12,478 bases of DNA from an uncultured Collinsella sp. (GTDB taxonomy: Bacteria > Actinomycetota > Coriobacteriia > Coriobacteriales > Coriobacteriaceae): positions 1 through 12,478 of the forward strand of contig URRJ01000050.1 of the NCBI GenBank assembly GCA_900550205.1, given 5' to 3'. The notes beneath the pieces were generated by a model. The model had not been told where the DNA came from. It ran no database searches and was given only the letters and a program-made list of their open reading frames with translations. The position numbers and the translations under genes are program-made. Shown one piece after another: positions 6,422 to 12,478 of this stretch (the first letter of the stretch is position 1; every line of letters begins with the position of its first letter).

Positions 6422-7129
6422 TTACTCAGCCAGGAAGTCACGCTGGATAGCGGGATCGACCTTGACGCCAGGGCCCATGGTGGAAGACACGGAGATGGAC
6501 TTGACGAACTTGCCCTTGGCAGAAGAGGGCTTGACGCGCAGGATCTCGGTGTACAGGGCAGCGTAGTTCTCGACGAGCTGCTGCTCGGAGAAAGACTTCT
6601 TGCCCAGGGGCACGTGGCAGATGCCGTAGCGGTCGGCACGATACTCAACGCGGCCGGCCTTGAGCTCAGAGACCATCTTGGCGACGTCCATGGTCACGGT
6701 ACCGAGCTTGGGGTTCGGCATGAGGCCACGGGGACCAAGGATCTTACCGATGCGGCCAACCTTGGCCATCATGTTCGGCGTAGCGATAGCGGCGTCGAAG
6801 TTGATCTCGCCCTTCTGGATCTGGGCGACGAGCTCGTCGGAACCGATGATATCGGCGCCGGCAGCCTCGGCCTCGCGGGCCTTCTCGCCCTCGGCGAAGA
6901 CGGCAACACGAACGGTCTTGCCGGTGCCGTGGGGCAGGGAGATGGAACCACGGATGTTCTGGTCAGCCTTACGAGTATCGATGCCCAGACGGAAGTGGGC
7001 CTCAACGGTCTCGTCGAACTTGGCGGTGTCGAGCTCCTTGATGAGCTTGGCAGCCTGAAGGGGGGTGTAGAGCGTGGCGCGGTCGATCTTCTCGGCAGCG
7101 GCGTTATAGCTCTTACCATGCTTAGCCAT
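6422..7129 (-). CDS. rplA: 50S ribosomal protein L1
   Basis: A 235-residue protein (family about 230-235) that builds the L1 stalk of the large subunit, helps release E-site tRNA, and in many bacteria represses its own mRNA. The hallmark loop LGPRGLMPNPKLGTV is at 131-145, and the C-terminal strand ISVSSTMGPGVKVD is near 212-225. The start was moved to the second ATG (7129, MAKHGKSY): AGGAGG is 8 nt from it but only 2 nt from the ATG at 7135 (MHMAKH). It is the last gene of the - strand run and is followed by the bidirectional terminator at 6347-6386. A candidate L1-binding hairpin lies directly upstream. Confidence 0.97.
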   Translation of the reverse strand: MAKHGKSYNAAAEKIDRATLYTPLQAAKLIKELDTAKFDETVEAHFRLGIDTRKADQNIRGSISLPHGTGKTVRVAVFAEGEKAREAEAAGADIIGSDELVAQIQKGEINFDAAIATPNMMAKVGRIGKILGPRGLMPNPKLGTVTMDVAKMVSELKAGRVEYRADRYGICHVPLGKKSFSEQQLVENYAALYTEILRVKPSSAKGKFVKSISVSSTMGPGVKVDPAIQRDFLAE

Positions 7130-7142
7130 GTGCATTACCTCC

Positions 7143-7172
7143 TGTGGTTAAACGGGCGTAAGCCCTCCCACA
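7143..7172 (-). promoter_or_regulatory. Candidate L1 autoregulatory RNA element ahead of rplA
   Basis: On the - strand, TGTGG (7172-7168) pairs with CCACA (7147-7143) and GGGC (7165-7162) pairs with GCCC (7157-7154). The two helices are separated by an asymmetric internal loop (GA on one side, GTTTAA on the other) and capped by TTAC. Two short helices around an asymmetric loop is the form of known L1 mRNA and rRNA target sites. It ends a few nucleotides before the rplA ribosome-binding site, so bound L1 could block initiation. The fold is seen by eye; the L1 role is inferred. Confidence 0.5.
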
Positions 7173-7179
7173 TCGTATC

Positions 7180-7232
7180 GTGTGCCCTATTGCACACATT
7201 CAACGAGCGCCCCGGTCGGAGCACCCGTCGTT
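7180..7232 (-). other. Two further hairpins in the rplK-rplA spacer
   Basis: Hairpin A: GTGTGC (7180-7185) / GCACAC (7192-7197) with a 6-nt loop. Hairpin B: AACGA (7202-7206) with TCGTT (7228-7232), enclosing GCGCCCC (7207-7213) / GGAGCAC (7218-7224, two G-U pairs in the transcript) around a 4-nt loop, with a 3-nt bulge. Neither is followed by a U-tract on the - strand, so they are not standard terminators. Confidence 0.5.
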
Positions 7233-7246
7233 ACCTAAAGAAATCG

Positions 7247-7675
7247 CTACTCAGCGATGGTGACGCCCATGGAACGGGCGGTACCGGCGATGATCTTCTT
7301 GGCGGCGTCAATGTCGTTGGCATTGAGGTCCGGCATCTTGATCTCGGCGATCTTGGTGAGCTGCTCCTGGGAGAGCTGACCAACCTTATCGGCCTGGGGC
7401 TTAGCGGAACCAGACTTGAGGTTCAGCTCCTTCTTGATGAGGTGAGCCGCCGGCGGGGTCTTGGTGATGAAGGAGAAGGACTTATCCTCGTAGACAGTAA
7501 TCTCAACGGGGATGATGTCGCCCTTCTTGTCCTGCGTCTCGGCGTTAAAGGCCTGGCAGAACTGCATGATGTTCACGCCAGCAGCGCCCAGGGCGGGGCC
7601 GACGGGAGGAGCGGGGTTAGCTGCACCAGCAGGAATCTGGAGCTTAATGACGTTGGCAACCTTCTTCTCAGCCAT
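7247..7675 (-). CDS. rplK: 50S ribosomal protein L11
   Basis: A 142-residue protein (family about 141) that sits at the GTPase-associated centre of 23S rRNA, where elongation factors and thiostrepton act. The N-terminal domain contains IKLQIPAGAANPAPPVGPALGAAGVNIMQFC, with the conserved prolines at 22-30, and the C-terminal RNA-binding domain ends in AAKKIIAGTARSMGV. The second of two nearby ATGs (7675) is the start: AAAGGA leaves about 6 nt to it, whereas the ATG at 7681 directly abuts that sequence. The gene lies downstream of nusG and upstream of rplA, the usual bacterial order. The 120-nt nusG-rplK gap (7676-7795) shows no convincing promoter. Confidence 0.97.
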   Translation of the reverse strand: MAEKKVANVIKLQIPAGAANPAPPVGPALGAAGVNIMQFCQAFNAETQDKKGDIIPVEITVYEDKSFSFITKTPPAAHLIKKELNLKSGSAKPQADKVGQLSQEQLTKIAEIKMPDLNANDIDAAKKIIAGTARSMGVTIAE

Positions 7676-7795
7676 GGTCATTCCTTTCGAATCACGAGTG
7701 TGAAGTACTTGCTATATCGTAAGCACGCACGTGTTAGAAGCACTCCTGAGATGAGCAGTCACAGAAGAAGCACGCTCGCGCGAACGGACGAAAAC

Positions 7796-8332
7796 TTAAG
7801 CGATGACAGCGACCTGGTTAAAGTCGAGCTCGACCGGCGTCTCGCGGCCAAAGATCATCAGCGTGACCTTGAGCTTGCCAGCCTCGGTGTTAACCTCGGA
7901 GACCTTGCCATCAAAGTCAGTAAGCGGGCCATCGGTGACGCGGACGGACGTGCCGACCTCAATATCAACCGAGGTGCGCTTGGGCGAATCGCCCTTACCG
8001 GGACGACGAGTCATCTTGTTGTACTCGTCGCGGGAAAGCGGAGCGGGCTTGCCGTTGCCGCCCAGGAAACCGGTGACGCCAGGCGTGTTACGAACGCACG
8101 TCCAAGCATCGTCATCCATCTCCATGCGGACCAGAACATAACCCGGGAAGATCTTGGAATCCTTGGTCTCACGCTTGCCACCCTCTTTAATCTCGGTGAC
8201 ACGCTCCATAGGAATCTCGATATCGAAGATACGGTCCTGCATGCCCATAGTCTCGATGCGATGCTCGAGATCGGACTTAACGCGGTTCTCGTATCCAGAG
8301 TAAGTGTGAACGACGTACCAACGCTTAGACAT
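7796..8332 (-). CDS. nusG: Transcription termination/antitermination factor NusG
   Basis: A 178-residue elongation factor that binds RNA polymerase through its N-terminal domain and couples transcription to ribosomes or Rho through its C-terminal domain. The NGN domain is at about 4-95 (RWYVVHTYSGYENRVKSDLEHR, then FPGYVLVRMEMDDDAW and VRNTPGVTGFLG). The KOW domain is at about 126-160 (GTSVRVTDGPLTDFDGKVSEVN). The start at 8332 is only 3 nt from the secE stop, with GAGGGG inside the end of secE acting as ribosome-binding site, so secE and nusG are co-transcribed and probably translationally coupled. Confidence 0.97.
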   Translation of the reverse strand: MSKRWYVVHTYSGYENRVKSDLEHRIETMGMQDRIFDIEIPMERVTEIKEGGKRETKDSKIFPGYVLVRMEMDDDAWTCVRNTPGVTGFLGGNGKPAPLSRDEYNKMTRRPGKGDSPKRTSVDIEVGTSVRVTDGPLTDFDGKVSEVNTEAGKLKVTLMIFGRETPVELDFNQVAVIA

Positions 8333-8335
8333 GGT

Positions 8336-8674
8336 TTAGCCCCTCAATCCAGAGAACAGAGCAAGAGCCTCGCCAAAGCCAGCATCGAGCAGAGCGATGA
8401 CGACGCCGACGACGATCAGAGAAGCGCAAACGACGACCGAGTAGTTCACGAGCTCCTTCTTATCGGGCCACGTGACACGCTTCATCTCGGACTTCACCGA
8501 AGCGAAATACTTCTTGGTGCGGGCGAAGAAACCAGGCTTCTCGTTCTTCTTGGACTTCGCAGCCTTCTCGTTCTTCTTGGCAACGGCCTTCTTGGCCTCA
8601 ACCTTGGAGTTGGCGGCAGCGTTGTTGGCAGGTGCCGGCTGCTGAGCCTTCTTCTTGTTCTTCTTGTTGGCCAT
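8336..8674 (-). CDS. secE: Preprotein translocase subunit SecE
   Basis: A 112-residue single-span membrane protein that clamps SecY in the protein-export channel. The signature ahead of the membrane segment is FASVKSEMKRVTWPDKKELVNYS (about 57-79), followed by one hydrophobic helix (about 78-98). The first 46 residues are a low-complexity Lys/Ala/Asn-rich tail, longer than the minimal Gram-positive SecE of about 60 residues. GGAGGT (8682-8687) lies 7 nt from the ATG. It begins the secE-nusG transcript unless RNA polymerase reads through the terminator behind tRNA-Trp. Confidence 0.93.
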   Translation of the reverse strand: MANKKNKKKAQQPAPANNAAANSKVEAKKAVAKKNEKAAKSKKNEKPGFFARTKKYFASVKSEMKRVTWPDKKELVNYSVVVCASLIVVGVVIALLDAGFGEALALFSGLRG

Positions 8675-8697
8675 TTGGGTTACCTCCGCGCAATGCG

Positions 8698-8727
8698 CTT
8701 ATACATGAGTAAACCGTAAGCCCCCAA
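8698..8727 (-). promoter_or_regulatory. Weak candidate promoter for secE-nusG-rplK-rplA
   Basis: On the - strand, TATAAG (8703-8698) lies 18 bp after TTGGGG (8727-8722). The -10 is acceptable but the -35 is poor and sits inside the preceding terminator stem. The alternative is read-through from the rpmG-tRNA-Trp transcript. Confidence 0.3.
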
Positions 8728-8741
8728 TTGGGAGCTTACGG
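8711..8741 (-). terminator. Terminator after tRNA-Trp
   Basis: 12-bp stem on the - strand, CCGTAAGCTCCC / GGGGGCTTACGG with one G-U pair and an AATT loop (8714-8741), followed by TTTAC. It lies 10 nt past the tRNA 3' end and separates the rpmG-tRNA unit from secE. Confidence 0.75.
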
Positions 8742-8750
8742 AATAATGAC

Positions 8751-8826
8751 TGGCACGCCAGGAAGGACTCGAACCCTCAACACTCGGTTTTGGAGACCGA
8801 TGCTCTACCAATTGAACTACTGGCGT
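8751..8826 (-). tRNA. tRNA-Trp (anticodon CCA)
   Basis: A 76-nt cloverleaf read on the - strand. The acceptor stem ACGCCAG pairs with CTGGCGT, then discriminator G73 and an encoded CCA end. The D-arm is GTTC/GAGC. The anticodon stem TCGGT/ACCGA carries the loop CTCCAAA with CCA at 34-36. The T-arm GAGGG-TTCGAGT-CCTTC has one G-U pair. G73 and the CCA anticodon are the main identity elements for tryptophanyl-tRNA synthetase. It starts 13 nt after the rpmG stop codon and is probably co-transcribed with it. Placement next to secE-nusG is common in bacteria. Confidence 0.97.
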
Positions 8827-8839
8827 ATGTGACTAGAGA

Positions 8840-8989
8840 CTAGCGAGTCTCTTTGTGCAGCGTGTGGTGACGGCACCAGGGGCAATACTTCTTGATCTCC
8901 ATACGATCAGGCATGTTCGACTTGTTCTTGGTGGTCGTATAGTTGCGGCGCTTGCACTCAGTGCACGCAAGAGTAACTAGAGTACGCAT
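8840..8989 (-). CDS. rpmG: 50S ribosomal protein L33 (zinc-binding form)
   Basis: A 49-residue protein translated by hand: it begins MRTLVTLACTECKRRNY and ends CPWCRHHTLHKETR. The two CxxC pairs (C9/C12 and C36/C39) form a zinc ribbon, so this is the zinc-dependent type of L33. The length matches the family. ATG 8989 is preceded by AGG-rich sequence (GAAAGG and AGGATA). It has its own promoter (9035-9064) and is followed after 13 nt by tRNA-Trp. Confidence 0.95.
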   Translation of the reverse strand: MRTLVTLACTECKRRNYTTTKNKSNMPDRMEIKKYCPWCRHHTLHKETR

Positions 8990-9034
8990 TTATCCTGAAC
9001 CTTTCATTTCCGCCCCGTACGGGCACGAGTTGTT

Positions 9035-9064
9035 ACTTTATCAGCTCTACGTAAGTGCTGTCAA
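9035..9064 (-). promoter_or_regulatory. Promoter for rpmG-tRNA-Trp
   Basis: A consensus -35, TTGACA (9064-9059 on the - strand), is followed after 18 bp by TAAAGT (9040-9035), or after 16 bp by GATAAA. It ends about 45 nt before the rpmG start. The rest of 8990-9265 shows no gene on either strand that I can support. Confidence 0.65.
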
Positions 9065-9202
9065 CGAAAACCTCGAGTCAATTGGTTCTCGGTGGATCCA
9101 TTCATATTTGGAACACATCAATGGAGCCGTCGAGATCTAATCGATCCTCCGAGCCTTACGCATAGACCGCCCAAACACTTTGAGTGGCTTAAAGTCCCGC
9201 GT

Positions 9203-9239
9203 AAAAAGAACCCGGCACCCATATAAGTGCCGGGTTCTC
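9203..9239 (-). terminator. Terminator of tuf
   Basis: Perfect 12-bp stem AGAACCCGGCAC (9207-9218) / GTGCCGGGTTCT (9227-9238) with an 8-nt loop. Read on the - strand it is followed by TTTTTAC, a proper U-tract, so it ends the tuf transcript about 27 nt after the stop codon. Confidence 0.88.
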
Positions 9240-9265
9240 TAAGTCAGCTATATCAAAGAGCTAAT

Positions 9266-10453
9266 TTACTCAATGATCGTGGAGACGATGCCCGAACCGA
9301 CGGTGTGGCCACCCTCGCGGATAGCGAAGCGCAGGCCCTCCTCCATAGCGATTGGGTGAATGAGGTCGCCCTCGATGGTGATGTGGTCACCAGGCATAGC
9401 CATCTCGGTGCCCTCGGGGAGCTTGACCGTACCGGTAACGTCGGTGGTACGGAAGTAGAACTGAGGACGATAACCATCGAAGAACGGGGTGTGACGGCCG
9501 CCCTCCTCCTTGGTCAGAACGTAGATCTCACCGGTGAACTTGGTGTGCGGGGTAACCGAACCGGGCTTGCAGAGAACCTGGCCGCGCTCGATGTCCTCGC
9601 GCTTGATGCCACGGAGCAGCAGACCGACGTTGTCGCCAGCCTCGCAGAAGTCCATGGACTTACGGAACATCTCGATACCGGTAACGACGGTGTTCTGGGT
9701 ATCCTTGATGCCGACGATCTCGACGGGCTCGTTGAGCTTGAGCTCACCGCGCTCGACACGGCCGGTAGCAACGGTACCACGGCCGGAGATGGTCATAACG
9801 TCCTCAACGGCCATCAGGAAGGGGAGGTCGTTGTTACGAGCAGGCGTCGGGATGTACTCGTCGACAGCCTTCATGAGCTCGCGGATAGCGTCCATCCACT
9901 TGGCGTCGCCCTCGAGAGCGCCCAGAGCGGAACCACGGATGACGGGGATGTCGTCGCCGGGGAAATCGTACTCGGAGAGGAGCTCACGGGTCTCCATCTC
10001 GACGAGGTCGATGAGCTCGTCATCGTCGACCATGTCGCACTTGTTCAGGAAGACGACGATGTAGGGAACGCCGACCTGACGGGCGAGCAGGATGTGCTCG
10101 CGGGTCTGAGCCATGGGGCCGTCGGTAGCGGCGATGACCAGGATAGCGCCGTCCATCTGAGCAGCACCGGTGATCATGTTCTTGATGTAGTCAGCATGGC
10201 CCGGGCAGTCAACGTGGGCATAGTGACGCTTCGCGGTGTGGTACTCAACGTGAGCGGTGTTGATCGTGATACCACGAGCCTTCTCTTCAGGAGCCTTATC
10301 GATGCTGGAGTAATCCATGAAATCGGCGTCGCCCTTCAGAGCCAGAACCTTGGTGATAGCGGCAGTCAGAGTGGTCTTGCCGTGGTCAACGTGACCGATG
10401 GTACCGATGTTGACATGCTCCAAAGAGCGGTCAAATTTTTCCTTTTCAGCCAT
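9266..10453 (-). CDS. tuf: Elongation factor Tu
   Basis: A 395-residue GTPase (normal length) that delivers aminoacyl-tRNA to the ribosome. G1 is GHVDHGKT (20-27), G2 GITIN (61-65), G3 DCPGH (82-86), G4 NKCD (137-140) and G5 SAL (175-177). Domains 2 and 3 follow and end in VGSGIVSTIIE. AAAGGAGG lies about 9 nt upstream of ATG 10453. A good promoter sits in the gap behind fusA and a strong terminator follows, so tuf can be expressed independently. Glutamate is encoded almost only by GAG (I count three GAA, all within the first 56 codons), in contrast with fusA next door. No second tuf copy is visible in the window. Confidence 0.98.
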   Translation of the reverse strand: MAEKEKFDRSLEHVNIGTIGHVDHGKTTLTAAITKVLALKGDADFMDYSSIDKAPEEKARGITINTAHVEYHTAKRHYAHVDCPGHADYIKNMITGAAQMDGAILVIAATDGPMAQTREHILLARQVGVPYIVVFLNKCDMVDDDELIDLVEMETRELLSEYDFPGDDIPVIRGSALGALEGDAKWMDAIRELMKAVDEYIPTPARNNDLPFLMAVEDVMTISGRGTVATGRVERGELKLNEPVEIVGIKDTQNTVVTGIEMFRKSMDFCEAGDNVGLLLRGIKREDIERGQVLCKPGSVTPHTKFTGEIYVLTKEEGGRHTPFFDGYRPQFYFRTTDVTGTVKLPEGTEMAMPGDHITIEGDLIHPIAMEEGLRFAIREGGHTVGSGIVSTIIE

Positions 10454-10486
10454 TGGAAGTATCCTCCTTTAATTCAAACAGATAAA

Positions 10487-10506
10487 ATAGCCTGTTGTAA
10501 GGCTAT
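10487..10506 (-). terminator. Possible weak terminator of fusA, overlapping the tuf promoter
   Basis: On the - strand, ATAGCCT (10506-10500) and AGGCTAT (10493-10487) form a 7-bp stem with a 6-nt loop, followed by TTTATC. It lies about 53 nt past the fusA stop and shares bases with the tuf -10 box. The short stem makes termination uncertain. Confidence 0.4.
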
Positions 10507-10533
10507 CATACTAGATTTTTCAAGAAAAATCAA
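10505..10533 (-). promoter_or_regulatory. Promoter of tuf
   Basis: TTGATT (10533-10528 on the - strand) and TATGAT (10510-10505) are separated by exactly 17 bp within an AT-rich stretch, about 51 bp before the tuf start codon. This is one of the two best promoter matches in the window. Confidence 0.75.
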
Positions 10534-10558
10534 GTATTTTGCGCGAATTTGTGCAGAA

Positions 10559-12478
10559 TCAGCCCTTATTGCGCTCGGTCATGATCTTATCTGCAACACT
10601 CTTGGGAACCTGCTGGTAATCAGCCGGCTCCATGGAGTACTGGCCACGGCCCTGAGTCTTGGAACGCAGGTCAGTAGCGTAACCGAACATCTCGGACAGA
10701 GGAACCATAGCGGTGACACGGGCAGTGCCATCGGTGGATTCCTGGTTCTGGATCGCGCCGCGGCGGCTGTTCAAGTCGCCAATGACGTTGCCCATATACT
10801 CGTCAGGAACAACAACGTCAACCTTCATGATGGGCTCCATAATGACGGGATCAGCCTTCTTCATAGCATCCTTGAATGCCATGGAGCCGGCGATGGAGAA
10901 CGCCATTTCAGAGGAGTCAACTTCATGATAGGAGCCGTCCCACAGAGTGACCTTGACATCCACGACGGGATAGCCAGCCAGAATGCCGGACTTCATCGCG
11001 CCCTGGATACCGTTGTCAACAGCGGGGATGTATTCCTTCGGGATAGCGCCGCCAACAATACCGTTGACAAACTCATAACCCTTACCCGGGTTGGGCTCAA
11101 TCTTGATCTTAACGTGACCATACTGGCCCTTACCACCGGACTGACGTGCGTACTTGGTTTCCTGGTTAGCATCCTTGCGGATGGTTTCACGGTAGGCAAC
11201 CTGAGGTGCGCCAACGTTAGCTTCGACCTTAAACTCGCGGAGCAGACGGTCCACGATGATTTCCAGGTGGAGCTCGCCCATGCCGGCGATGATGGTCTGA
11301 CCGGTTTCTTCATCGGTCCAGGTACGGAAAGTCGGGTCTTCTTCAGCCAGCTTAGACAGGGCAATACCCATCTTCTCGCTGCCAGCCTTGGTCTTGGGCT
11401 CGATGGCAACGCGGATAACCGGCTCGGGGAAGTTCATGGACTCGAGGATGATGGGATGCTTCTCATCGCACAGGGTATCACCAGTGGTGGTGTTCTTCAG
11501 ACCAACAGCAGCGGCGATATCGCCAGCGTAGCAGATGTCGATATCCTTACGGTTGTTTGCATGCATCTGCAGGATACGGCCGATACGCTCGTCCTGATCC
11601 TTAACAGAGTTGTAAACAGTGGTGCCAGCCTCAACGGTACCAGAGTACACGCGGAAGAAGCACAGCTTACCGACATACGGGTCAGTCATAATCTTGAATG
11701 CCAGTGCAGAGAACGGCTGATCATCGGAAGAAGTGCGATCTTCTTCCTCGCCAGTCTCCGGGTTGGTGCCCTTGATGGCCGCAACGTCGGTCGGAGCGGG
11801 CATATAATCAACGATTGCATCCAACAGTTTCTGAACGCCACGGTTCTTGTAAGAAGAGCCGCAGACAACAGGAACGATCTCGTTGGAAATAGTAGCCTTA
11901 CGCAGAGCAGCCTTGATTTCTCCCTTGGTCAGCTCTTCGCCGTCCAGGTACTTCATCATCAGCTCTTCGTCGGTCTCAGCAACAGCTTCGATCAGCTTGT
12001 CATGATATTCCTGAGCCTGTTCTTTCAGGTCTTCAGGAATTTCCTCAACGCGCACATCATTGCCCATATCATCATAGTAGATATCGGCTTTCATGTCGAT
12101 CAGATCGATGATGCCGCGGAAAGTGTCTTCCTGGCCGACAGGCAGCTGGATAGGCACACCGTTGGCATGCAGACGATCATGCATCATCTGTACGCAGCGG
12201 AAGAAGTCAGCACCCATGGTATCCATCTTGTTGACGTAAACCATGCGGGGAACCTTGTACTCGTCAGCCTGACGCCAAACGGTTTCAGACTGAGGCTCAA
12301 CGCCACCCTTTGCGGCCAGAACGGTAACAGAACCGTCCAGAACACGCAGAGAACGCTGAACTTCAACAGTAAAGTCAACGTGGCCCGGGGTGTCGATGAT
12401 GTTGATACGATGACGGTTCTTTTTGAACAGAGCCGGATCGTGCTGGGTCTCGGTGTGGCTCCAGTAGCAGGTGGTTGC
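10559..12478 (-). CDS. fusA: Elongation factor G (5' partial)
   Basis: The frame is open to the window edge. The visible 639 residues begin ATTCYWSHTETQ and end PKSVADKIMTERNKG, with TGA at 10559-10561. EF-G is a ribosomal translocase GTPase of about 700 residues, so some 65 N-terminal residues, including the P-loop, are missing. Visible are G3 DTPGHVDF, G4 NKMD, a G5-like CGSSYKNRG, the domain II-III region (VGKLCFFRVYSG, GMGELHLEIIVDRLLREFKVEANVG) and the domain IV/V signatures GQYGHVKI, GSYHEVDSSEMAF, PEYMGN-type VVPDEYMGNVIGDLNSRRG and MFGYATDLRSKTQGRGQYSM. The sequence resembles clostridial EF-G, and codon use (frequent GAA) differs from tuf, suggesting acquisition from a Firmicute. It is intact as far as visible. 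Confidence 0.95.
   Translation of the reverse strand, partial: ATTCYWSHTETQHDPALFKKNRHRINIIDTPGHVDFTVEVQRSLRVLDGSVTVLAAKGGVEPQSETVWRQADEYKVPRMVYVNKMDTMGADFFRCVQMMHDRLHANGVPIQLPVGQEDTFRGIIDLIDMKADIYYDDMGNDVRVEEIPEDLKEQAQEYHDKLIEAVAETDEELMMKYLDGEELTKGEIKAALRKATISNEIVPVVCGSSYKNRGVQKLLDAIVDYMPAPTDVAAIKGTNPETGEEEDRTSSDDQPFSALAFKIMTDPYVGKLCFFRVYSGTVEAGTTVYNSVKDQDERIGRILQMHANNRKDIDICYAGDIAAAVGLKNTTTGDTLCDEKHPIILESMNFPEPVIRVAIEPKTKAGSEKMGIALSKLAEEDPTFRTWTDEETGQTIIAGMGELHLEIIVDRLLREFKVEANVGAPQVAYRETIRKDANQETKYARQSGGKGQYGHVKIKIEPNPGKGYEFVNGIVGGAIPKEYIPAVDNGIQGAMKSGILAGYPVVDVKVTLWDGSYHEVDSSEMAFSIAGSMAFKDAMKKADPVIMEPIMKVDVVVPDEYMGNVIGDLNSRRGAIQNQESTDGTARVTAMVPLSEMFGYATDLRSKTQGRGQYSMEPADYQQVPKSVADKIMTERNKG

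Noticed and set aside
7129..7135. Using the first ATG for rplA (7135) and rplK (7681)
   Set aside because: In both genes the Shine-Dalgarno sequence lies within 0-2 nt of the first ATG and 6-8 nt of the second, and the second gives the normal family N-terminus.
7676..7795. A promoter for rplK in the nusG-rplK gap (TATAGC-like box)
   Set aside because: No -35 at a proper distance, and hexamers this weak are expected by chance in 120 nt.
6614..8719. 701-codon open frame on the + strand opposite rplA, rplK, nusG and secE
   Set aside because: It runs antisense through four well-identified genes and their spacers, has Leu/Asp/Gly-rich sequence with no domain, and arises from the GC-biased codon use of the opposite strand.
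8943..9140. 65-codon + strand frame in the rpmG-tuf gap
   Set aside because: It starts inside antisense rpmG, crosses the rpmG promoter, and shows no ribosome-binding site or homology that I recognise.

Overview
The window looks like chromosomal DNA from a GC-rich gut Coriobacteriia, most likely Collinsella or a close relative. This is inferred from codon bias, gene content and protein sequence, not from a marker search. All genes on the left half (1-6296) are on the + strand and all genes on the right half (6422-12478) are on the - strand. The two halves converge on a bidirectional terminator at about 6347-6385.

Left half. (a) 2-2552 is a TrpXYZ-type ABC importer: a substrate-binding protein (5' end outside the window), then a terminator hairpin and a probable new promoter, then a permease and an ATPase that overlap by 8 bp. 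(b) 2553-2812 holds a 40-nt palindromic repeat, a possible 19-codon mini-ORF and a strong terminator. (c) 2813-3580 is a small MscS-type channel, closed by a second identical copy of the repeat. (d) 3673-6296 is a translationally coupled two-gene unit. It encodes a 638-residue, apparently cytosolic protein with a ParB/sulfiredoxin-like segment fused to a BMP (nucleoside-binding) domain, followed by a metallophosphoesterase. A third, inverted and diverged copy of the repeat overlaps the stop codon. This pair is the best candidate for an uncharacterised system in the window.

Right half, in transcription order from 12478 down to 6422: fusA (EF-G, N-terminus outside the window), tuf (EF-Tu), rpmG (L33), tRNA-Trp(CCA), secE, nusG, rplK (L11) and rplA (L1). 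This is a translation, secretion and antitermination cluster. Visible signals divide it into separate transcripts: a good promoter and terminator for tuf, a promoter for rpmG-tRNA-Trp with a terminator after the tRNA, then secE-nusG-rplK-rplA. The rplK-rplA gap is highly structured and contains a candidate L1 autoregulatory site.

The most notable observations are the ParB-like/BMP plus phosphoesterase pair, the dispersed palindrome that serves as a gene-end terminator at three loci, and a fusA gene whose codon use and protein sequence look Clostridia-like next to a tuf gene with typical host codon use.
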